Source: a virus. Taken from it: DNA of 62,053 bases. Positions 25,301-36,502 of the stretch are shown one piece after another; position 1 is the stretch's first letter; each line of letters begins with the position of its first letter. A program made the position numbers and the translations under genes. The stretch covers positions 1-62,053 of the IMG/VR virus record IMGVR_UViG_3300042691_032824, one strand, 5' to 3'. The notes below the pieces were generated by a model. It saw only the letters and a list, made by a program, of their open reading frames with translations. It did no database searches and had not been told where the DNA came from.

Positions 25301-28300
25301 ACCAATTGAGGGGCAATGGAATCTTGACCAACGCCCACCACAATCAGCTTCAAATACAATTAAAAATTATATTAAAACACAGTTAAACACTTGGGAAAAG
25401 TTTGTTGCTGCATCACAAAAATTGTATTGGTTTGCTCCGACCTTAGAGCAACGTGGTAATAATATGTCAAATAAGGGGATTGTTAGATCTCTTGGGGAGC
25501 ATTGGGAATATTTTGAAAACCATGTTATGAATGAATGCGATGCATTACCTGGTTCTACCAAACAATCAAGAATAGCTGCCCTAAGGTCTGTATATACAAG
25601 TGATACTAACCTAATAGTTGGAACAACTTTGGACATTCAGCAGGTTTTAAATGAACCTGTAGGTGCAGTTGGAAGAAGTTTTTTTACAAGACAATTAAAT
25701 AGATTCTTAGATCGAGAGGAACTATTTGAGCCAGTTCAAAAAATGGAAATTGTTAGAGTTGAGGAAAACGTTGCTGCGTCAAACAACGCAGGTGTAAAAA
25801 ATAATTATGTTTATTATATACAGTATACACTTAAATTAAATGGATACGCCGTAACTGTTAACGGTACATACGGATCGCAAACAGCAAATGCAGTTACAAA
25901 ATTTCAAGTAGATAAAAAATTAAATCAAAATAGAAATCCTGGAATTGTTGACTCTGAAACAAAATCTGTTATGGCAACATACTGGCTTAACCTATTCAAA
26001 AATGATAAAACAAAATTTGAGACACTAAGAAAACAAGCACCAGCTCAAGCACAGCCATATATAAATAATGCTTTAAAGTATTCCGACATTGCAGTTGTAT
26101 GTAACTCATCTGCTGCTGACGAATATAGAAGAATTAGCTATACAGGTATTCCTGGCCCTACCACAGTGCAAGATTTTATTGTTGTCGAAGTGCCGCAAAT
26201 GAAAGACAAATCTGGAAAAGCATTTGCGTGGCAAGAGTTAGTAGCAATAAATTTAAAGTCTGGTGGCTGGAATCTGGGAGTTACACAAATATTTTTGTAT
26301 GAGCAAGATTTAGTAACTTCAAGTCATTTAGTCCCACAATTTGGCCCAAACAATACTATAAAAGCAGCTCCTCAAAATATTATTCCTGTGTCAAAAGTTA
26401 TACAACCAAATGGTTCAGAGGTAATTACAACAGGAGATAAAAGAAAGATTAAGTACGTAATGCTGGAAGTCTTTGGAACTGCATTAAATGACGGCGTGCA
26501 CGGTCCTAACGCTGAAGGTCTTTCTATAAAAGACATTTCTTTTTCGATAAGAACTCCAGGAGTGCCAATAACTGCACAAAAGCAAGAAACAAGTTTAATT
26601 GATGCTACAGAAACAACTGCAGTAGCAACTGGGACAATCTATGGAGAAACGGATTTAGACTCTGGAGATTATGGAGTATTCAATCTTGGCACAATAGCTA
26701 AAGCGATATCTTCTGCAGCAAGATCAAAAGTTACTTCAATAGTTTTAAATGATATTTCAATGAATGTAATACCAATAATTGATGGTCAGCCTTTAATTGA
26801 TGATGAGGGAAATCCTGTTGAAAGAAGTTTTTCTAAGTCATTTAATAAAACTATTTACTCAGATTCAATTAATGATATAGGTGACACTTATGAATGGGAA
26901 GATAATGAATCAACAATAGTTGTTTCAGCATTTTCTGAGGGCGCTTCAATTAATGGAGCAAGCCCGACAATAAGTCGTGTTTCAAAAATTGGCCCCACAG
27001 CTACCACTGATCTAACTGGACCAGAAGTAGCTTCTCAATTTGCCGTGTTATCGAATAGAGCGCCACAATATTTGATAACTACTACAAATGGCATTGAGGT
27101 TATCTCAGACGAAATATCTGAAGAATATTCAGTAGATAATTTTTATCTAGCGGACGCAGACATAACTGGTTTGAATTCAAAACAAAATACAAAACTGTCT
27201 GTAAATGCAAAAGATGGTGTTGTAGTTCTTACAAATTCTTTAGGTCAAGCACAAGGGTTCCCAGATTATTCTAAGTTCATCATGCCAGGAGTAGAAACAT
27301 CTTTTGGTACTACGATTCTTAAATGGGATCTAAAAGATAAGAATGGACAGCTGGTTTCACCCCCAGATGGTCTACAATGGGGATTCTATAACATTAGAAC
27401 AAAGCAATTTTTAGGTATAAAATTATCTTATCAATATTATTTAAGAAATAAAAGAGATATTTATATAGCAGTCCACGCCTATGATGCGGACAGAGATGTT
27501 TCTACACTTGAAAACGTTATTGGTGTTTCTAATAGAGTAGAAACACTTACAGAATTTGCGTTTCCTGCAAAGAGCGTTTGTCCTCTTTACTCTGTTCGTG
27601 TTAGCAGTCGTCCAAAAATATATCTATCTGCCCCACCAAAAAATCTTTCAAAGTTTGATCAGTGGTTTATTAACTTAAGTAGAGGTAGATTCTATAAATT
27701 AATAGATATACCAATTGATTATCAATTTACTGACTGGAAGAAAAACTTTAGGGGCAAAAAACTAAGATGTTTCTATGATACAACTAGAATAGAAGTGCCG
27801 TCATCGCCAATATTTGGTTCTGGGCATTACAGCATAGTCGATGAGCACCCAATTGTTTTATCTCAAAATGAAATACAGGTAAGACATGGTTCATTTATTG
27901 TGGCCCAAGAGCAGCTAGACATATCTTCAATCAATAGCACTTATACGGATGCAAGCCCAATTGAGGCATGGGTTGATACATTTATCCAAGATGGCAATGG
28001 TGCCTGGAATCTAATAGATTATAGTTTAATTAAGAATTTTAACAAACATACTGGAGTCATTTCTTTTAATAAAGAAATAGTTCCATCAGATCCTAAAAAA
28101 ATTAAAGTAGACTATGTGGTTAAAAATCCAAATGTTATGCTGTATCACATCGATGGCCAGGAAATTCCGTTGAATCCATACGTTATTAAAAATTCATTTG
28201 TTTATAACGGAGAATCAATAGAGGCAGTTTATTCAAGAAATGCAAAGATGCATTTCTATCTTCTCCCCAAAACAGTAGAAGAACTTGTTGATGGAGAGTA

Positions 28301-28730
28301 TGTTGAAGTTAATTCATATCAGAATCCAAATTCTGTAATCAATCTCTCTTACAATACTGATATATTTAACTACACTGTTGACTATAACCCATTTGCTCTT
28401 TATATCGGAACAGCTATTGTAAATAATATTTACAATTTTGATAATGTAAAGGTTCATGACCTTAGAGTTAAGGGTGGCGGTATAGCAGCCGGAACATCTT
28501 TGGTAAAAGAATCGGAAAATAATAGGAATATTCTTTCATTTAACGATGTAAAATCGGGCAAAGGAATGCTGTATCCAAATGGAGGATACGTTATTATCCA
28601 AATACCAAAAGAAGTAATAGATAATTTTAGAAATATAAATGATATATATGATATAGTTAGATCTAACTTAACTGCTGGAGTATCTTTTGATATCCAAGAC
28701 ATGGATGGAAATGACTGGAGAACACTATAA
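22310..28730 (+). CDS. Giant fibre/adhesin-like protein with peptidoglycan-binding domain, +1 frameshift at CGG 22403
   Basis: A 2139-residue product read from GTG 22310 with AGAGGA upstream, one base after the previous stop, and a +1 shift after residue 31. Without the shift translation ends at TGA 22418. Around residues 1165-1225 lies a peptidoglycan-binding (PG_binding_1) repeat: YTLKLNGYAVTVNGTYG followed by TANAVTKFQ. The rest is long, beta-rich and not recognised, typical of tail fibres or baseplate arms. The domain suggests contact with the host wall during adsorption or penetration. No catalytic motif is visible. Confidence 0.82.
22403..22405 (+). other. +1 frameshift site 5 (CTT CGG A)
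   Basis: In-frame CGG is codon 32 of the GTG-started gene. Skipping C gives GGA TGG TAT and the frame that stays open to 28730; unshifted, TGA follows after four more codons. Confidence 0.88.
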
Positions 28731-31405
28731 TGTTGATGCAACTAAGTGACCATATTTCATCCTTTAGTAGACAGGCAAGAAGGACAATACAATCTGTTTT
28801 GTCAGAGTCAAAACTTGAAAAAGCAGAAATAGGAAGACTAATAAATAAGCTTTCTACATTTTCTTCGGCTTCAGACTACATACCGTCTCTCGTAAGAAAC
28901 CTTACTGTAATGCAGAGAGAGCCCTTAATAGATCTATTTAGGGATATTGATTTAAGAGTTAAAACAAACTATGATATTTCTAAATCTTTGAGCATGTTGA
29001 GAGCTTCAATGTCTACTATTTTTTCTGGAGAAATTGAAAAAATAGAAAAAGATATTTTATATTTAGAATCTTATATAAACAATTGGTCATTTTTATCTGG
29101 TGAAGATGATTTGTTCAATCATAATTTTGTGGAAAATTTTGATAATACTTTAAATTCTAATATATACGATACCAATCAATTTACTACACCAGACAGAAAC
29201 GGCATGCCATTTAAGGGCATTGAATATGCAGCAGTAGATCCTACTAGCGGAACTTTAAAATTTTCTGCGAATCAAGAAGAAAAATTAATAGACTTTGATA
29301 GAAATAATATAAAAGAAATAAACTACTATACAAACTTTGCCTCAGAGTATATTTCAAGTAATACAAATATTCAAAATGTTTTTGATAACTCTTCAAGCAA
29401 TTCTTGGAATATGACAATTAAATCACCTTTTGTAATAAAAGAATCTATTTTTAACAGAGATGAATTTAAACAATATAAAGGGTCAATAGCATTTGATGAC
29501 TCAGCTCAAGTGGCTATTGAAATTATACTAAATTCAGAAGTACCAGCCTCAAGAATAAGGATAAGTCCAAATGTTACAAAAGGGATGTACTTGATACAAG
29601 CAGCTGTAGAATCTGGAGTGTTAAGTTCGTCCAATCAAAAAATAGAAGGGCAATCTGCAAAAAAATTATTACTAGATAATCCTATCTATATAGACAAAGC
29701 TACTGACATTGATCTTTCTGGATTGGTTTTTGTAAAATCAATTATACTCTTCTTTGCTCAAAACAACTATGTTAGGACAAGAATAACACCAGTCCAATCA
29801 GAGTTAAATGCAAAGCTGGTTAATGAAATAGCTAAAGAAATACGTAAAGATAAAAAGAAAAGTCATGACACTTTACAAGATTTAGTTATTAATTTCTTTA
29901 TTAAAGATTACGCAAAAGATTATATATTAAAAAATAAAAAATTATATAATTATGACTATACATATTATTATCCAACAGATGTTTCAAAAAAGAATATTGG
30001 AGTATTAAATGAGTTAAAGAGTAATAAATATTACTCTGATATTGACTCTTATAATAAGTTTAAAAATACAAGTATATTATCAAATATAATATTCTCAATA
30101 ATTTCATATTCAATTGGTTCAAATATTAGAGCTTCTGTAAAAAATACATATTTAGAATCTAATTTAAGAGATCTAGTTAAACCAATTTCGTCCTATGCGT
30201 CTGGTGGTTTAGTTCCTTTGGGAGACTCTAATAATATTGCAGAAAATATTCATTTTATTGAAGAGTCATTTTATTCAGTTGATCAAAAAGGGGTAATAGA
30301 TCTTCTTAATAATATTGAATCACAGAACCAATATGAATATATGTTCTCTATAAAAAATATAAGTTTATTTTCAGTAGAAAATATTTACACAGTAAACGCA
30401 TCTTTGCCGGTCCAACAAAGATCAGTTTATGTAAGTAAAAGACTGCCATTAGCTGGTGTGCCGCTTAAAACAAAAATGATGGCGAATTATTTTTCAGAAA
30501 TATCTAGACTTGAACTAGATGAATCTGGGGATAAAACGTCTATTGAGTTTAGCGTTTCAATTAAAGATAATCCAATTAACGAAGACGACTGGCTACCCAT
30601 AATGCCATTTAATGACTCTGTTATTAGGTCTGAGTTTTTGTTCTTAAATACTAGTGGTTCGGGCATTCTTAGATTTTTACCTAGAGTAGAGACAATTTCT
30701 GTATACGAATCTGGCAAAAGAAGAGACCCAGCAACGTTTAATGCTAATGGCAAAAATATAACTATACTAAATTATGATTCAACAAAAACATACTATGTAT
30801 CATATACCCCAGCAAGCCCTAATCTAGTAAAAGAAATACAGCTTTTTTCTAGATCCTTAGCAAACCCAGTCCTAGTTTCGGCTAGCACAAACGGATTTAA
30901 CGGAGAAATATTTGAAAAATCTGATTTTGGCAATAGGGTTGAGCTTAGAAATAATCCACATGTAGACTATGGTAAATTCGCAAATGCATCCTATTCAGCT
31001 ATAAATGGCACCATAACAACTTCAAATAGTTCTTTTGGTAATTTTGATTATTCTTCTTATTCACCAGTAAAAGTTATTTTAAATGATGGAACAGTTGCTT
31101 TAAATATAACAAACTACATACTAGACAGCGCCCAAAGAGAGTCTTTTTATGATACTGAATTACTATTATTTATACATACAGGGCAAAGTTTATTATTCAA
31201 TAAGCCAGTAACACAACCATTTAGGGTTCTATACCACTATGCTGCTGATTCATTTAGGTATAGAATAGTATTGAGAAATTTAAATAATACTAAAGAAAAC
31301 TATTCAGTTGATAGATTAATGTTTAAATTCTCCATAGATACGCAAGATAGCATAATAAATACATTTGTAAAGTATAATAATAGATATAAAAATAGAATAA
31401 TATAG
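28730..31405 (+). CDS. Tail fibre/baseplate-arm-like protein A
   Basis: An 891-residue protein with no family I can name. The N-terminal 110 residues are helical (coiled-coil-like), followed by long beta-rich stretches. A motif around residues 220-232 (NTNIQNVFDNSSSNSWN, then MTIKSPF) resembles segments in the next two proteins. The C-terminal end is beta-rich (RLMFKFSIDTQ). The start overlaps the previous stop (TAATG). With the two following genes it seems to form a set of related structural proteins, probably successive parts of a fibre or wedge arm. No frameshift site is present. Confidence 0.78.
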   Translation: MLMQLSDHISSFSRQARRTIQSVLSESKLEKAEIGRLINKLSTFSSASDYIPSLVRNLTVMQREPLIDLFRDIDLRVKTNYDISKSLSMLRASMSTIFSGEIEKIEKDILYLESYINNWSFLSGEDDLFNHNFVENFDNTLNSNIYDTNQFTTPDRNGMPFKGIEYAAVDPTSGTLKFSANQEEKLIDFDRNNIKEINYYTNFASEYISSNTNIQNVFDNSSSNSWNMTIKSPFVIKESIFNRDEFKQYKGSIAFDDSAQVAIEIILNSEVPASRIRISPNVTKGMYLIQAAVESGVLSSSNQKIEGQSAKKLLLDNPIYIDKATDIDLSGLVFVKSIILFFAQNNYVRTRITPVQSELNAKLVNEIAKEIRKDKKKSHDTLQDLVINFFIKDYAKDYILKNKKLYNYDYTYYYPTDVSKKNIGVLNELKSNKYYSDIDSYNKFKNTSILSNIIFSIISYSIGSNIRASVKNTYLESNLRDLVKPISSYASGGLVPLGDSNNIAENIHFIEESFYSVDQKGVIDLLNNIESQNQYEYMFSIKNISLFSVENIYTVNASLPVQQRSVYVSKRLPLAGVPLKTKMMANYFSEISRLELDESGDKTSIEFSVSIKDNPINEDDWLPIMPFNDSVIRSEFLFLNTSGSGILRFLPRVETISVYESGKRRDPATFNANGKNITILNYDSTKTYYVSYTPASPNLVKEIQLFSRSLANPVLVSASTNGFNGEIFEKSDFGNRVELRNNPHVDYGKFANASYSAINGTITTSNSSFGNFDYSSYSPVKVILNDGTVALNITNYILDSAQRESFYDTELLLFIHTGQSLLFNKPVTQPFRVLYHYAADSFRYRIVLRNLNNTKENYSVDRLMFKFSIDTQDSIINTFVKYNNRYKNRII

Positions 31406-31412
31406 GTTTTAT

Positions 31413-33839
31413 ATGGCTCAATTATCAACAGACAGTTTAGTATATTCTCAAATAATATCAAAAGTTCAACGATTTATTGCAGAGTATGTAACTCAAAAAA
31501 ACGTACCACCGAATGTCTTTGACGCTGAATATCAAAAATTGCTATCTGAAATACACAATAAAATTGGCGGTACATCTTTTGATATAAAGTTATTCCAGAA
31601 AGCTGACATACCTAACTCAGCTGTATTTAATGAGATCATAGCAGCTATGTCAAAAGACCTTAACATAATGACAAACCAGCTTGAAGCTATGTCAGCAAAT
31701 TATATAAACACTTTTAATGTTTTCACAAACTCATTAGAATCAGAAAAAAATTCAATATCAAGAATTAAATCTAAAATTAATGTCTTGGAAATGTATTCAC
31801 AAAGCCCATCTGTAGATGCCTGGTATTTTGGTGATTCTTTTAATGATCTCTCAAAAGTAGATGCAAGAAAGATACAAGCTGGTTTAGTCCCCGACATATC
31901 TGACGGCTATGCAACGCTTGCAAAAACAACAAGTAAAAAAACCAAAGGGAATATTCGTGTAATAAATCAAAACTATAACGAAAGCATTTCGACAGAAGTC
32001 CCTTTTGCTGGTTTGTCAAATGGATTAAAGGGGAACCACTTCCTTTTTTACAAAGACATAAATAATACTCAGTTTATTTATGAAAAAGATTCTAGCATTT
32101 TAAGATCTACTGAATCAGCTATTACAGACAATAGCCCAGCTACATATTTTGAGTACGAAGCAATCAATGTTTTGGCTGAAAGCCTAACTAATAGACCTTC
32201 ATATGAATTTCAGTATTTTGATGGATCAAATTACATTAATTGGGCAAATTTTGATACAACAAAACCTCTTAAATTAACCTTAGAATTTTCTACACAGAAT
32301 AGAACTGGTGAGTATATAAATTATATTTCAATCATACCATTTTTTGGTTATGATATTCAAGGAGCAAATGCACTAATAAATAATGTAAAAGTAACTTCAT
32401 TAAAATTATATAATCAAAAAACTAATACAACTTATGAGATTATAAATAATGGACCAGTTTATATAGCGTCAGATGTTTCTCAGAAAAATATAAATAATTA
32501 TAAAAACTTTTTCTACAATAAAGGTGTATTCAGATTTGAAGAGAAGATTGTAAATAAAGTATATATTACTTTTGAACAAGATCAGTTTAAGGATACAGTT
32601 ATCAGACACGCGTACTGGACACCTTACGAAATTAATTCAACTACAAAATGGAATAATCAAACCCACTTTCAGCCAGAAGCAGTCTTGGGGGCTGCAGCAC
32701 AAAACGTATCTTGGGATAAGAACACCTTAGTTCCTAACATAAATAGGCCAACTGACTTTAAATCTTCTGCTTCGGATACAAAGCAAATTACAGTGACTTA
32801 CAACAATCAAGTAGCAGGGGAAACAAAATACCAGGTTAAAATAAATGTTGGTCAAAATTCTTTTTATTGGTACAAAAAAGATGTTGATCTTAATATAGAT
32901 TTATTTACAACAAAAGAAAATTCAATTGGGTTTTCCTCACAGGAATTAATGGACGCAACAAAGCAGCGTATGATAAACGCAAACTTCCCGTCTGCTTGTG
33001 TTTTAATTGATCCGACAAAGTACGATCCAACAACAAATTTAAAAATAAAAATGAGTAGCATAAGCATAGCTTCTGGAATAGCTACTTTAAACACATCTGC
33101 AAACCATGGTGTTTCAGTTGGCGACAAGGTTTACATAAGAGATAGATGGTCTACCGTTGATATTTTTGGCATATTTACAGTTACAGAAACACCAAGTGTA
33201 AATCAATTTAAGTTCTCAGTAGGTTCATCTTCAACAACTTCTCTGCCTACAACAGACATTTCTAAAAGCTATGGGCTATGCATTAAAGTTTTGGATGCAC
33301 CAACGCAAAATAATATTGTTGTAGAAAAATACACTGAAAAAATTAATAAAGCTAATAAAGTATCTTTAAACCTTAAAAGAAACTTTGAAGAACTAAAGGC
33401 AAAAAGAGCAAGTATAGGTATAAGAGATATTTCTTTTGGCAAAGAAACATTTCAAGAGTCAGCAGAAATAATATCAAAACCATTTTTTGTGACAGGAAAC
33501 TTAGATATGGTTACCTTGTACGCAGCGGATTTTATTCCAGAAGGTACTCAAAACCAATCATATGTTAAATATTCTATTAGCGTAGATGGTGGCGTCAAAT
33601 ATTTCCCCATACAACCAATTGAAAGAAACTATACTGGAACTCCAGAAGTTTTAGTTTTTAATCAAAATTTAACTAATGATACAGCTCTTCCACAGATTAT
33701 GTACTTGAACAGTGGTAAAGATCCCGGAGTGCCGAATCCAATAAATTCGATTATAGTTAAAATAGAAATCAAAAAAGATAGGACAATAAACAACACACCA
33801 ATAGTTTATTACTATAAAATTGGAGCTAGGTTTAGGTAG
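31413..33839 (+). CDS. Tail fibre/baseplate-arm-like protein B
   Basis: An 808-residue protein built like its neighbours: a helical N-terminus to about residue 125, then DAWYFGDSFNDLSK and beta-rich domains, ending in YYYKIGARFR. The middle contains ITDNSPATYFEYEAINV, which aligns in style with the discoidin-like stretch of proteins A and C. A short beta segment near residues 545-600 (ANHGVSVGDKVYIRDRW) looks like a small barrel found in other phage fibres. Ribosome site TAGGTTTT overlaps the previous stop region. Function inferred only from position and composition. Confidence 0.76.
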   Translation: MAQLSTDSLVYSQIISKVQRFIAEYVTQKNVPPNVFDAEYQKLLSEIHNKIGGTSFDIKLFQKADIPNSAVFNEIIAAMSKDLNIMTNQLEAMSANYINTFNVFTNSLESEKNSISRIKSKINVLEMYSQSPSVDAWYFGDSFNDLSKVDARKIQAGLVPDISDGYATLAKTTSKKTKGNIRVINQNYNESISTEVPFAGLSNGLKGNHFLFYKDINNTQFIYEKDSSILRSTESAITDNSPATYFEYEAINVLAESLTNRPSYEFQYFDGSNYINWANFDTTKPLKLTLEFSTQNRTGEYINYISIIPFFGYDIQGANALINNVKVTSLKLYNQKTNTTYEIINNGPVYIASDVSQKNINNYKNFFYNKGVFRFEEKIVNKVYITFEQDQFKDTVIRHAYWTPYEINSTTKWNNQTHFQPEAVLGAAAQNVSWDKNTLVPNINRPTDFKSSASDTKQITVTYNNQVAGETKYQVKINVGQNSFYWYKKDVDLNIDLFTTKENSIGFSSQELMDATKQRMINANFPSACVLIDPTKYDPTTNLKIKMSSISIASGIATLNTSANHGVSVGDKVYIRDRWSTVDIFGIFTVTETPSVNQFKFSVGSSSTTSLPTTDISKSYGLCIKVLDAPTQNNIVVEKYTEKINKANKVSLNLKRNFEELKAKRASIGIRDISFGKETFQESAEIISKPFFVTGNLDMVTLYAADFIPEGTQNQSYVKYSISVDGGVKYFPIQPIERNYTGTPEVLVFNQNLTNDTALPQIMYLNSGKDPGVPNPINSIIVKIEIKKDRTINNTPIVYYYKIGARFR

Positions 33840-33841
33840 TT

Positions 33842-36049
33842 ATGTCTATAGAAAATATACAGAAAAAAAGATTTCTTGAAACAATATATAAAATATACTA
33901 TTCTTTAGGATCAGAGCCTTCAACTGAAGAAATTTCTTCAATATACGGAAGATATTTTTCTAGATTTAAACCAGGTCAACCAATACCTGTTCCGTTTAAT
34001 GATCTTAACGCTAGCTCATATGTAGACATTGATAAACTCAATAGAATTTTAGTACACACAGGTTTTAACCTAGATGTTTTGTATGAAGACTATCATGAAG
34101 AACTTGAGCAACTTTATGAATTGGTTTCAGCATTTAAGTTTAGAATAGATAATTTAAAGAGTAGAAGAGCAGAACTAGAAAAAACAGTAGATGACTATTT
34201 GTTTAGCATAAATAATACTGACGGGTACTACTTTGCTTTTACGGAAGCTTTTAACAATACAAATCATACAGACTTAAATAACACTACGGCAATTGTAGAC
34301 ACTTTGGCACGAAAAGCATCATTGCCAAAAGAGACTTCAGGGCTGTTTAATTATGTTGGTAATATTTTAAACAAAGTTTCTAACGCCAAAGTAGATCTAT
34401 ATCTAGACGGTCAAACAAAAATCAGTCAACAAAATACAGATTTTTCTAATGTTTTTAATGGCTTAAACAACAGTGAATGGTCCATGAAATATGAGTCCAG
34501 TACAATTGGAATTTGTACTCTAAAAATTAATGTACCAGTCACTCTATATAACACTGAAACTAGCGGCATATCAGTAGTTGAAGGAAGAATAAATTCTCAA
34601 AAACCAGTTGAAACAAGCATTTTAGTCATAGATCCTATAGATAGATCTAAGTCTTTATTTTTTACAAAAGATAGTGCAACTGATTACGATAATTTTTCTT
34701 TTAATTTTTCAACAAAAAAGACTTCTATGATAGAAATATACCTGACTAAAGTAGAGCCTGATTATGTTTCTGATAAAAATGGACAAATAGCTTATATATA
34801 TGATTTCAGAATAGAAGAATTAATTATAACTGCTCCATACTATAGTTCTTCAGCGATTTATGTGAGTAAATCTATTGGCTTACCTAATGCTCAGAATCCA
34901 GACTTAGCAATAGATGAAGTTGTTTTTGACGCTGAGCAACAAGTGCCACCTGGTACTGCAATAAACTATTATGTGGCTGTAGATAATGGTTCATCTACAG
35001 ATATAAATTCTTTTAATTGGATTGGTATTTCTCCATCTTCAGAAAAAAATTCTAGTCAACCAAGTATTATTGACTTTAAGGGGACTAGACTTGTTGAATC
35101 AAGTTTAGATAAACAAACTGGTACTTCGATTGATTCTACTTTTGATAGCATGATACAAATTCCAAGAACTACTACCTACAATAACCCTATACAAGCTTAC
35201 TTCTATCAAAACGATGCTCTATCTAGAAATTTTAATGTCTATAGATTGTGTAAGTTTCCAAAAAATTCAGAGCCGTATGAACCATACATTCTGGAAAGCG
35301 TTACAAGCAATCAGATTCAAGTTTCTTATGTCACTGGAACTGCGTTAGATAGAACTACTTGGCAAGAAGTAATTTCTGGCACAAGAAATGACATCGTTTA
35401 TACAACTGCATTTAATTCAGTGGAATCAACTCAAGAGTTCTACCAGGCTCAAAGTGTTCCATTTGGAAGCATATATTTAACAACAAATGTTTTTATGGAC
35501 AAGCCACTCACAATAACAAAAAACTTTCTTAAATCTCTTGATGCTCAGTACTGGGATGTCAACGTGTATTTAAATGGCATAGAACTATCTAACGCTGGAA
35601 TGCTAGCTCCAGGAATTTTGTCATCTTCATTAACGTGGAATTTTAATAAAGGACAAAATACAATACTTATCATTATTAACAAGTCTACAAATACTACTAA
35701 TGGCATAGGCACTTCGTTTAATGGAAGTATTTCTTTGATGGAGAATCAGTCCCTACTAACGATACCTAATGCAGAAGTATACAGAAATTATTTATCCTAT
35801 GTGAAAATAGAAGATCTAAGAAATAGATATTCAAATAACGACAATGTTTTCTCAATAATAGATTATGAAAACAATAAGGAAATAGTATATAGAAGAACTG
35901 AAGAAATTAAAGATGGAAGTAAGGTATACTATTTTGCGAACAATCAAGACAGACCGCAGTTTATAAAGCTAAGAGCGGATTTTTTTAGGGGTTCAGATTC
36001 ATACTCTTCTCCAGCTTTAAATTCTTATACATTAAAGTTTAAACACTAG
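33842..36049 (+). CDS. Tail fibre/baseplate-arm-like protein C
   Basis: A 735-residue protein. Residues 1-120 are helical and include FKPGQPIPVPFNDLNASS and a coiled coil (EELEQLYELVSAFKF). Then follow YYFAFTEAFNNTNH and NVFNGLNNSEWSMKYES, which resemble the corresponding parts of proteins A and B, and a beta-rich C-terminus ending YTLKFKH. The shared order in three consecutive genes suggests old tandem duplication. It starts 2 bases after protein B. Specific function unknown. Confidence 0.76.
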   Translation: MSIENIQKKRFLETIYKIYYSLGSEPSTEEISSIYGRYFSRFKPGQPIPVPFNDLNASSYVDIDKLNRILVHTGFNLDVLYEDYHEELEQLYELVSAFKFRIDNLKSRRAELEKTVDDYLFSINNTDGYYFAFTEAFNNTNHTDLNNTTAIVDTLARKASLPKETSGLFNYVGNILNKVSNAKVDLYLDGQTKISQQNTDFSNVFNGLNNSEWSMKYESSTIGICTLKINVPVTLYNTETSGISVVEGRINSQKPVETSILVIDPIDRSKSLFFTKDSATDYDNFSFNFSTKKTSMIEIYLTKVEPDYVSDKNGQIAYIYDFRIEELIITAPYYSSSAIYVSKSIGLPNAQNPDLAIDEVVFDAEQQVPPGTAINYYVAVDNGSSTDINSFNWIGISPSSEKNSSQPSIIDFKGTRLVESSLDKQTGTSIDSTFDSMIQIPRTTTYNNPIQAYFYQNDALSRNFNVYRLCKFPKNSEPYEPYILESVTSNQIQVSYVTGTALDRTTWQEVISGTRNDIVYTTAFNSVESTQEFYQAQSVPFGSIYLTTNVFMDKPLTITKNFLKSLDAQYWDVNVYLNGIELSNAGMLAPGILSSSLTWNFNKGQNTILIIINKSTNTTNGIGTSFNGSISLMENQSLLTIPNAEVYRNYLSYVKIEDLRNRYSNNDNVFSIIDYENNKEIVYRRTEEIKDGSKVYYFANNQDRPQFIKLRADFFRGSDSYSSPALNSYTLKFKH

Positions 36050-36056
36050 GTATTAT

Positions 36057-36494
36057 ATGACAATTTCATATTCCGAAAACAATAAAAGAGAAACTATATT
36101 TGAGCCACTGTTGAATAGGCAACGTTTGGTTTACAAGGGCCCTGTTCCTTCAAGCATATTAAACCTAGCCAATGACCAATTGTACATGGACATTAATAGG
36201 CTCAATAAAAAGCTTGAAAACCTCCAAGCTTTAATTGACCAATCTAGTGATATATCAAGAAATGATCTAAATTTAGCAACCCCAGATTACTATTTAAATG
36301 AAGATTTATTAATGACGATATATTCACAGTACGTTTCATATGACGAAACCACTCAAGAATATGTAGTTGAATCAAGTACACCATATTATGAAGATAGTTT
36401 AGAGTTCAATAAACCTCAGCTTAATTCTGCAATAATATCTAATTTGTCAAGAAAATTAGACATAATTGAAGCAAAATTAAGAGGAGAAAACTAG
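36057..36494 (+). CDS. Small tail/baseplate protein with GP(V/I)-SS N-terminal motif
   Basis: A 145-residue, mostly helical protein. Its N-terminus LVYKGPVPSSILNLANDQ resembles IQYHGPISSTDFNERIEQ in the next gene, suggesting a common docking segment that attaches to the same partner. The remainder is a coiled-coil-like helix (MDINRLNKKLENLQALID) and a short acidic stretch. It lies in the fibre cluster with normal spacing. No enzyme motif. Confidence 0.74.
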   Translation: MTISYSENNKRETIFEPLLNRQRLVYKGPVPSSILNLANDQLYMDINRLNKKLENLQALIDQSSDISRNDLNLATPDYYLNEDLLMTIYSQYVSYDETTQEYVVESSTPYYEDSLEFNKPQLNSAIISNLSRKLDIIEAKLRGEN

Positions 36495-36502
36495 GAGATT
36501 AA

